This document shows, in pieces, positions 54,901 to 64,000 of a stretch of 64,000 nucleotides of DNA. Source of the stretch: Steromphala cineraria (lineage: Eukaryota > Mollusca > Gastropoda > Trochida > Trochidae). The translations under genes were made by a program, and so were the position numbers. The stretch lies in contig OU744721.1 of NCBI GenBank assembly GCA_916613615.1, positions 78,373,060 to 78,437,059 of the forward strand, given 5' to 3'. The stretch's first letter is position 1, and every line of letters starts with the position of its first letter. The notes below the pieces were generated by a model. It saw nothing but the letters and a program-made list of their open reading frames with translations. It ran no database searches and was not told the origin of the DNA.

Positions 54901-56557
54901 ATAACCGTGAGAACTCGATTGATGCCTTCATATCTATTATGATTGACACTTCTTGTTAGTGAAATGCATGAATATCTGCATTAATGAGTTAAATGTCTGC
55001 ACTATCTGTTCAGCAATTTTATTTCATCTGTAAGTGACACATGCCAATTTTAAAATAAATTATTTCTATTAGACTGATAAATTTATGAATAAGACATTGA
55101 TAGTCTGATTTATTGAAAATTTAATGAATTTATTAAAATTTGATTGACATTTGCAATGTAAGTGCGAACAAACAGACAAATAGAAAATGTTATTAATTAG
55201 TTTTTGGTCAAATATTACATAGAATTTATTTGCGATTATGATAACTGCTTTAGCCTTAATGTTTTGAGATAAATTTTTTGATAGTAATATGTTTTTGGCA
55301 GCTGTTCAATGAATATAGATAGCATGTGACACTGACAGCTTTAATTTCATATTTGTCATGAATTCATCATAGTCTAGGTCTAATGATCAGTTGGTGAATT
55401 ACTGAACCTATCACCCAGAGCAAGTGTTTTCAGGCCTGGGGCATGTTGTGTCAGGTTAGTGGTAATCTATTGTTTCAGCTGTTCATGGGAGCCTAATGAC
55501 ACTAATTATATTAATTATTATCAAATATTGTGAAAATATATTTGCCAACATGCTTTTCGTTTCAACCAATTTTCTTTGTCCCATAGAAGAATGACTTTAA
55601 TGAAATCGTCTGATTCTTTGAGTATAGTTTTCTTTTCCAGCTGCTAATGGCTGAAATATTGCCCAAGCTGCGTTAAGCATAAGCTCACTCACTCACTATA
55701 TTTTTCTTTAAGTACAAGTCAAGTAAGCTACCTGTTTTGTTTCTTATTTTCAAATTCTATATTAATGCTTGATTTCAAGATTTGATAGAAGTCAATGGAT
55801 GTTAAACATGGATGATTTACATTGAAATTCAATCTTTTTAGAGATTTTTAGGTAGATCAATATCTTCAGATCTGAAGCAGAATAAATGTGGATGAAAGCT
55901 TTCCATTACCGGTAGTTTTTGTGTGTGTAAAAGAAGATAATATTAATCAATTTCATCAGCCATATAAAAGAGAATTTATGGTGATGTTCTTATCTGAGCT
56001 GAAATCATGAGAATCTAAAAAGCTTTTTTGTCCATAGAAATTCATGTGATAAATCATGGTTCATTTGTTTGAAAGGACTGGAATGTTAAAATCAATATTT
56101 GAAGAAACATGTGCATTAATCAGAGTTAAAGACAAAGACAATTTGTACTCATTTTCATAAAAAGATAATGAATTAATAATTAAGGGTAATTAGTTTGCTC
56201 AAGAAGCCGAATTGAATGCAGAAAAAAGTAATGATCACTTTTTTCAGCATACTTACATATTTTTATTTTACAAACATAAGGTAATTTCAGGGAAAGTGTC
56301 ATAAATAATTCCTAGATTTAAGTTAGATTACCGTACTATGATTTTCTTACCTTCTGATCACCATGTGAATTAATTTTGCAAATTTTCATCTGAGTCTTAA
56401 TTGATTAGTGAAATGATGCCAAAAATATTATCAAAATGGCTAAACTGATTTTGAACACAAGGTTCATAATGAAAAATATTCTCATTATTGACAATTTTGA
56501 TGTGAAAGTAATCCTGAAATTATAATTTTATTTATCTAACTATAATTTCTTCAACAG
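51976..56557. other. Divergent intergenic region between WDR90 and the MICAL-like gene
   Basis: About 4.6 kb, AT-rich, with no ORF showing family features. A relatively GC-rich patch at 52060-52160, just upstream of the WDR90 ATG, is a candidate promoter area. CRE-like gacgtc occurs at 52323-52330 (cctgacgacgtcatcag). A direct duplication of gagttgactc/ctagtggatatagagt words lies at 54320-54400. One or more 5' untranslated exons of the MICAL-like gene should lie here or further left of its coding exon but I cannot place them. Confidence 0.4.
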
Positions 56558-56625
56558 CAGATGTTCTTGAAGACGCAGTAGCTCCCAGAAGCCTTTGGTG
56601 CCAGTGATTCCTGCGAGTCATCGTC

Positions 56626-56774
56626 ATGGCAATGACAAAGGTGAAGGGTCTGCAGATGTGGTGCCAGCGGCGCCTGGAAGGATACCGGGATGTGGCCGTC
56701 AGGGACATGACCAGTTCCTGGAAGAGCGGGCTGGCCTTCTGTGCCCTCATCCACAACTTCAGACCCGATCTCAT
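56626..56774 (+). CDS. First coding exon of a MICAL-like protein (calponin-homology domain start)
   Basis: Encodes 49 residues plus two bases of an Ile codon, [20 protein letters not shown] onward through [18 protein letters not shown]. The W-C-x6-GY...V-x-DMTSSW-x2[16 protein letters not shown] pattern is the N-terminal half of a type-2 calponin-homology domain of the MICAL / MICAL-like / EHBP1 group. Beginning the protein directly with this domain points to MICAL-like 1/2, an adaptor that links Rab8/13/35 membranes and the actin cytoskeleton (family knowledge). The exon ends ctcat|gtgagt. An acceptor ttcttcaacag lies at 56547-56557, so the exon probably starts at 56558 with 68 nt of 5'UTR. 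The remainder of the gene is beyond the window. Confidence 0.85.
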
Positions 56775-56851
56775 GTGAGTAGAATTTACTTGTATTATGT
56801 CACTTGTCTTCTTCTTATAAGAGATGCAGTTGTTTTATTGCAGGTTGGATT

Positions 56852-57052
56852 GGTACCCATATCCTCAGAGTCAGGCACCACCGCCAGCAATGACCATACC
56901 AGCAGCTAACAAACTGCTTTATTTAAAGTCTCTGAAAAATATTTCTAAAAAACGATTTATTTATCAAATCTAAAAAGGCGCCTTAAACAAATGGCTATTT
57001 GTGTTAGACTAGTATGGTCATTGCTGGCAGTGTTGTCTGACTCTGAGGGTAT
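56852..57052. mobile_element. About 200-bp foldback MITE in the MICAL-like intron
   Basis: Left end ggtacccatatcctcagagt continues through ccagcaatgaccatacc; the right end gtatggtcattgctggcagt runs to gactctgagggtat. The arms pair over about 45 bp with few mismatches. The flanks allow a TA duplication. No coding content. The centre is AT-rich with ggcgcc at about 56979. Confidence 0.78.
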
Positions 57053-60000
57053 AGATATAAATTCTGCACAGCATTCTGCCCGAAAAAAAGTGCAAGAATT
57101 TGTACTATTAAAGATAGTGTGATCCTAAATATAACAATGTTAATTTGTTCACTATCTTAATGGAATTTACTGTATGGAACTTGTGACTATCTCAGCAACT
57201 AGAGAGCTTTTACAATCTAGCTTCTGAGTCTATGTCACATTTTGAAGAAACTCACCATTCACCATCAGTTTTTCCTTATAAAGTGAATGATTTTTTATAT
57301 CTTGATTGTCAAATGCAACATTAATATCAAGTCATTACCCAAACCATTTTTTAAGGTAAGACACTATTGTCATCCTGTTGTGACCATTCTTTGAAACTTG
57401 ACTGGACAAAACAAGAGATGCTAACTGATGATGACTCTTGATAAAGAATAATGTCTGTTCAGTTTAATTTGGAATAAGTCCAATTTGTGGGTGTCATGTG
57501 ATAAATGATTTAGCATTAGCTTGATATGATAGTTCATAATTATTGGTCTCATTGGGGGCAAGCTGTCGTCTAATATATCAACTAAATCAACAGAATGAAA
57601 TTGTTGAAGGATGACATGTATGAAGGAACATACATTTATTTATGTTATATGCACCCATTCAAAAAAATGCCCCTGACTTTGTGCATGAATAGCATGATTG
57701 CAGTCTATCAAAAGTAAATCCGAAGTAAATCCTGACCATTTGGCTCTCTCGATGTGTGGGTTTCTTGCCCAAAGAGTTGGTACCAAGGTATCATGCCTCT
57801 TATGTATGTTTAGTTGTTTATATATTCATTTTTGTTTCAAAACATAGATAAGGAAATCAAATTACACTACCGGTAATCTTTATTGGCATCCCCTGTAATA
57901 AATTGTCTTTCCCTTCCCTCAGATATTTTTGCTGAGCTCATCATTTCCTGGTTGCAATATGGTTGCTAATATTGCTGTTCAACCATCCCCACTAGAACAC
58001 TGGCACAAAGTAGCTGTGAATACACACCATCTGTTGTTTCTAGCTCAATATGTGGTGCTGGCCGTTACTAATATTAGATGTATGTGTTGATGATTTGATA
58101 CATTAATCAATACAATGACAACCTTATATTAGTTATTGTAATGTAACTATTACTGTATATTAAATGTATGATAAGACCGTTAGATGGCTTTGGTTTTTCA
58201 AATTTGCTCAATATGTGAAACTAGCTGTGCCTCAGAGCACTAATAGTCATATGATATACCGGGGTATATATATATTTATTTTGAGAAAATAATATGAAAT
58301 TAGTTAAATTTATTTTGTAGTGTAAAATGTTAAGATTACATAAACAGAAGCAGGAATTTGATTAGACATCTTTGACACATGGTTTTTGATGATACTGTGA
58401 ATTTCAAGTGGGCCGTTGCCAATAATTTTAACATAAACTTCAAATTTTAAATGCACCTTTTTTTTATATCTGTGTGCAAATAGGCCCTTAGCCTCGCCAT
58501 CCCAATCCCATAATAATTATGAAATTCTTTGGAGTTTCAAAATTGATGAAAACTGTTTTCTCAAAATCTAGGAATTTGATTTTTGCCAGACCTTCTTGTT
58601 CGACTAATGATATATATATCAGTATTAAGTTAAGGAGGATTGTTGATCACATATGTTATATCCTGTTGGAGATGCCAAGAGACTTTGACCAACATAGCTG
58701 GGAGTGTGATGTCCACCTCGTGGTGTTTGTACACATCTATAAGTCACATAGGGTGTAAAGTTGAATATTTCCTAGTTATTTGAGGGAGGTGGGGATCATT
58801 CCAAGATGAAGTAGGTTTGTCGACTGAGGATTTTTCCTCTTGTTTTATGTACTCAGTACGAGAGAGCTGTGTGAGACACGCAAATATTGTTTGGTCAACA
58901 GGGTCCGCTAAGCTTTTGTGACTTTCTCAGATGCAAGGGGATAAAACAAACTGAGCGTGCTTGACCGCCCCCCGATTATCGAACATCATAGCTCCAGTGC
59001 TACAGTTGGACCTGATCTGTTGTCCTAACACCAAGCAGATAGGTCTTGGTCTATTTATCTTTGAATAACAGTATTATCTTTTTCTGTGTTCACTGGCTCA
59101 TATTGTTTGGCTTCTGTAATAGGATGTAAAGTTCTTGTCTCAATTCTTGTTGGTTAGGTTTCTTGCTGTCATGAGATGGCGAAAACTGAAGTTTTTTAAT
59201 TACATTGCGACAAAATAAAGCTCATTTTTAGTGAGATGAAGTGACAAGTCTTTGTCTCAATTTCTGCTGGTAAGGTTGGTTGCTATCATGAAATAGAAAA
59301 AGATTTGAAGTTTTCTTTACTGAGATAAGGTCCTTGTCTAAATTCTTGCTGATGAAGTAGTAGATGGAATAGAGACAACTGTGAAGTTTTTAAACAACAC
59401 AGCTGAAAATTAAATACCTTTAACAGAGATAACTTAGTTTTATGATTGCCAAAACAAAAAATTTAAGTGCATTTGAGAATGACTGACACGAAAGGGATAT
59501 GATGTAAATTTATTGATTTGTTTTTCATCATTTTAAAAAATCAGAACAGAAATGTCAAATGACATTTGAGAACACCTGAACTAGCGTTATATGAATATTT
59601 TACCACTAATTGCACTCGGGAGACAGGTAAGAAAACCCTTGTTAAAATCCCAGGTGTGTCACCAAATGAGGAGATGCAGTGATGTATACACTAGGTCATC
59701 AATAATAAACTTGCCGCGAGACCACAATCACTCACCTGTGACCATCGCGAGTGTCACTCAATACTTACTCCATCGATTGTCACAATATAACTTTCCCTCC
59801 AGACATCACCGTGATGCTATCAGTTTCTTGTTTGTCACTCTCGTTACTCAAATTGTCTGAACTGGCATTTGATATGTTTCTGAAATTGTATGAGTAGAGT
59901 CTGTGTATAAAATAGATTGGAAACCTAGCCTGTCCTGAAAATCCTTAGGGGAATTTTTTTGAAAGTTACCATTCCTGACCAAAAAGTAACCAGTCCTTGC

Positions 60001-62514
60001 AAAAAGTAGCCAGTTTAAAGACTGGCGGACAGGCTTTATTTCATACACTGGTAGAGTACTGTTGATTTACAACTATTTTTATCAAGACAGTATGTTAGTG
60101 CATGTATGCCAACACCATTTTCAAGCAACTAAGTTGTACAGCCATTATAGACCTCTTCAACTTTCTTCAAACTAAATTCTACAATCTCAATGACAATTTC
60201 TTAAAATATATTTTCATATGCACCCTCATGAATTTGCATTTGAATAAGGTAAACTATGTAATTAAAAAAGACAAAGGACAAAAGGGTAATTTTTTTAATA
60301 TGATTGAAAAATTCAAATATAATAATCAAACAGTGTAATTTTCAATAATCGTTCATAACAGGAAATATGCTTCACATTGAAAATGAAATTGAAACATTGT
60401 ATTAGGTCTCTTGACTGTGAGAACAGTTTCCTGTTGACTTGAAGGTTTATAGTGACATTCCTCATTAACCCATGACTGTTTATGATGTGCATATTGCATT
60501 GTCCTGACCTCATCCAGTTCATGTGATAACCCAATAACTGTTTGTGTGTTGCTTCAAGCACTTAAACAGAACTTTTAACATTTCCAATGCAATAACAACA
60601 TTAACATTGAATTCCATCAGTTGATTTAGTTATTTTTTGTTAGAGTTTAATGGACAGTTAAATCTCTCAACTAGGGTCAATATAGATTCTTGTCATAAAT
60701 AATTGATATACTTAATCAAGATAAGAGGAAAATTGGAATCCTAACAAATAAATCAATTACGATTTTCAAAATATATTCTGAAAAGGTTTCATCACATTTC
60801 TGGAATAAATTGTTATTTTCAGGATGTGATATTAAGTAAGAATAAGTACATGTAATCTATATCTGTTGCCTGTACAAACATAAAATCTCGGCATCTTACT
60901 ACGCCTCCAGTCAGGAGAGGGTTAAGATATTTGGTAAGATACTTGCATGTTTGTGTTGCATTTAAGGAAGGATTGTCTATCAAGGTAAATACACGTGGAT
61001 ATTGATTAGTTCTCAGGTAAGTAGCCCACAGAGAAGGGAGGAGGGCTATTTTTGACCTACAAGTGTTTGAAGTGCTGATGTAGATATTGATCACCACAGT
61101 AGATAAAAAATTTATTTCTTCTCTAGCTAGTCTCAGATTCTATGGTTATCACGATAGGTATAATCAATTACCAATTCATATCATTTCCATTGGTTGAATG
61201 AATATTAATGGGATTAACTTTCAGTAACAGTTACCTATAGAATCTTATTCTATTAATTGAAATATCGACAGGTCTTTGCTTACAATTCATAATCTTGGAA
61301 AAGTTAAATTTATGGCAAACTTAGATTAGAATAATGATAAAATGCACTTTTTTATGTTACTTAAATCCTTTCATTTAAAAATTTAGAATTTTATCCCCTC
61401 TATGACATCCCTATACTTTTTGCCGCATGAGTATAAGTCACTTTAAAGGTTAGGTAATGATGTGAATGATAACAGCTTAGTCGGCAGAATCTGATCACAA
61501 AGCCTTGTATAGCGCTGACAGTGTCTATGACATTTACTCTGTCTGGCGAACCAGCCGACTATGGATAATGATGTATATAAGTATAACCCTGACATTACCC
61601 CACGTCCCCTCACTCAGACATCATATAAGTGGCCTGTCACCTCTCGGTATCACCTAGTCGTCTATTTCCCCGTATCACATGGGTCGGAGTGACACACCCA
61701 CCTGTTACACTGCTTATTATCTGTCATTGTTAGGATGATATACAACCATGTACCACCTTATAAGGTTTTATGTTTGTGTGAAATGGTGGATTTGTGATAT
61801 TCCAAAGCAATACTTTTGATGATATATTATTGTGAACAAAACAAGTAGTTCTATATTAACCATATCAAGACTCGTCTATTCATGTATGTTTTCAGAATTG
61901 AAGTTACTCAGTAACACATTCATTGGTGAAATGTTGTAGAGTCGTAACGAAGGACTTTCAGTGTTTTTGTATTTGCTTTTTGTTGTCATTTCAATATTGA
62001 TAACTGCAATCTGGTATGCATTTACCAATGAGATTTGAAAGTTGATTTACTCAATTGAGACCTTTGTTACTTTCATGGTTATTTATTTTTGAGTGATTAA
62101 AAATCTAATGAAAAGAACAAGATTACTAGATATTTCTCTAAGAATTGATCACATAGTTCCTTATGCCTTTTTTCTAGACTGATATACATTTAGAGCAACC
62201 AAAAACTTGCACTTGTTATTCCTCTTGTAAGTAATTAGACAATTCATTCCATCCAGGTAAATACCAGGTATTTCACAAGTGGCCCTGACTGGCCGGGCCA
62301 GGTATTAGCAGATCTTTAGTCGGTACCTCGTTAGTTCATCCCCTCATTACACGCACTCATCTCCTTGAAGTGTCCACTCAGCCATCAACAAACAATCCAC
62401 ACCTAGCACCTGCTTACCTGCAGGCCTCTATCTACTTACAGGCTAATTAGTCTACCTGTCCCCTCTCACCTGGTCATCTGAGTCTACCTGGGTCAAGGAT
62501 TCGTCAAGTTATTT

Positions 62515-63060
62515 ACCCTTGTAAAGTAAAATGGGTTTATTTGCCAGTTTTAAGGATTTGTCAGGTTTATTTGCATGTTTAAAGGATTGTTAGGTTAATT
62601 TACCATGTAAAGGATTTCTTAGGTTTGATTACCTGTGTAAACAATTTGAAAGGTCTATTTACCTGTGTAAAGGATTTGTTAGGTCTATTTACCTGTGTAA
62701 AAGATTTGATAGGTCTATTTACCTGTGTAAAGGATTTGTTAGGTATATTTACCCGTGTAAAAGATTAGATAGATCTATTTACCTGTTTAAAGGATTTGTT
62801 AGGTTTATTTACCTGTGTGTCAAGGATTTGTTAGATTTATTTACCTGTGTAAAGGATTTTTAAGTTATATATACCCGTGTAAAGGATTTGTTTGGTGTAT
62901 TTACCTGTGTAAGAGATAAGTTAGGTATATTTTACCTGTGTAGAGGAATTATCAGGTATATGTTATTTTTATCCATGTAAACAATTGTTCAGGTTAATTT
63001 ACTTATAAGGATTAATAAGGTATATTCACCCTCGTAAAAGAATATTTTTTTAAACATGTA
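62515..63060. repeat. 30-bp minisatellite
   Basis: About fifteen units of the type aggtctatttacctgtgtaa followed by aggatttgtt. In the best block (62650-62830) the period is exactly 30 bp (aggtctattt at 62651 and 62681). Units decay at both edges (62520-62590 and 62960-63060). Confidence 0.92.
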
Positions 63061-64000
63061 GAGGTTTTATTATGTTTTTCTACTCGTATGTATCAAGGAC
63101 AAGTCAGATTTATATGCTTGGAACAACAACAGTTTTATGATCACTACATGAGTTTAAGAATGACAGTGCTGTTAAGAAGTTTTTTCACTTCCAAGTTCCA
63201 GTCAATGATTTTTGAAAGCAATTATGTAAATTTATGTTTAAGCTCTATCCTATGTTCTTCAGAATATATTAAATGTTGTGTAGCACTTTGATATGTTGAT
63301 GCAAAGATATGTCAGGTGAACCCAATTACTTACAGGTTACCGTGACCTCGCATGAACAAACCCTCAAACTTTACCAAGTGACAGTTATGATAAGTGAGCT
63401 AGATATACTTAACTCAGGTATTATTCCTCAAGGACGATATAAAGTATTAAAGAAAGTTACAACTCTCCTGGTGTGTAAACCTTTTATGAAACATTCCCAC
63501 GGTAGAAATGAATGAGAAATAGGGGATTGGGCTGAGGTGATCAGTTTATAATAACATATTGACGGGGTCACAGTGAGATTGTGGAGGAGTTCAGATCTAT
63601 CAAACACTGCATACACTGTGACCCATACATAGCAGCTCGGGATTATCTCATGCAGTCAGGTGTACCTTATGTAGGTGTTCATTTCATAAACGAGTATATG
63701 TATCTATATCTATATATTCATCTTTTTTTCTTAAGTAGTTGCTCCCTTTTTGAAATATTGTAGATAAATCTGTAAATATGTGTAAAAGTGTGAAGTATAA
63801 AAAGCAAATGTGAATAAATGACCTAAGTTAATGCTTATTTTGTCTTATTAAGTGAAATATTTTAACAATTTCTCTTCCAATCTTTCTACATGAAAGGGAT
63901 CTAATTATGTAAAAACTAGTTTTCCTGAATCTCAAATCTATAAATTAATTTTCTTTGAATAAACGATATATACATGACATATACAAATCCCTTTTCCCCA

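Larger units (their letters stand above)
56775..64000 (+). other. First coding intron of the MICAL-like gene (runs off the window)
   Basis: Begins gtgagtagaat. No further exon continuing the calponin-homology domain (expected to begin with the third base of Ile and then Asp/Asn-Phe/Tyr) was found before the window end. It contains the MITE at 56852-57052, a weak three-copy repeat at 59130-59350 (cttgtctcaattcttg-type phrase at about 80-115-bp spacing) and the 30-bp minisatellite at 62515-63060. Otherwise AT-rich, nothing recognisable. That the intron extends to 64000 is inferred. Confidence 0.55.

Overview
The window is animal nuclear DNA. It is AT-rich and intron-dense, with canonical GT-AG exons and many transposons and satellites. 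The repeat style (arrays full of AGGTCA-type words, DIRS-type retroelements, PIF/Harbinger-, pogo- and CR1/L2-like relics) suggests a marine lophotrochozoan, most likely a mollusc. The species is inference; I see no diagnostic marker.

The backbone is one complete minus-strand gene, WDR90 (POC16), a centriole-wall protein with an N-terminal CFAP20/DUF667 domain and many WD40 repeats. I traced 43 coding exons from ATG at 51975 down to TAG at 4663. Every junction keeps phase, giving 5,628 nt and 1,875 residues. Introns carry most of the unusual DNA. Intron 12 (8.0 kb) holds a nearly complete 7.6-kb DIRS-type tyrosine-recombinase retrotransposon. Intron 24 (14.5 kb) holds about 10 kb of a 217-bp satellite, several insertions into it, and a nested intronless TSSK-like protein kinase on the same strand. 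Intron 34 holds a pogo-like element and intron 8 a MITE-like element.

Downstream of WDR90 (1-3.5 kb) lie a second array of the same satellite family, a relic of another DIRS-like reverse transcriptase, and an AGGTCA-rich dispersed repeat. Upstream of WDR90, on the plus strand, is the first coding exon (56626-56774) of a MICAL-like calponin-homology gene. Its large first coding intron runs off the right end and contains a foldback MITE and a 30-bp minisatellite. The two genes are divergent, separated by about 4.6 kb in which I recognise no other gene.

Layout: 1-1985 satellite; 1986-2380 DIRS-like RT relic; 2490-3470 AGGTCA repeat; 3552-4662 WDR90 3'UTR; 4663-18028 WDR90 exons 43-25; 18146-18958 TSSK-like gene; 18970-20110 AGGTCA/inverted-repeat zone; 20860-32330 satellite with LINE, hairpin and Harbinger-like insertions; 32533-38078 exons 24-13; 38482-46076 DIRS element; 46098-51975 exons 12-1; 51976-56557 intergenic; 56626-64000 MICAL-like exon and intron.

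The most unusual pattern is that several WDR90 exon/intron boundaries have been locally duplicated: a 62-bp unit in 5 copies at exon 32, a 151-bp unit at exon 28, a 143-bp unit at exon 33 and a decayed copy of the exon 12 donor. These leave decoy splice sites next to the real ones. The DIRS element shows its full recombination logic, since its internal complementary region matches the joined ends of a circle with a TTAT core.
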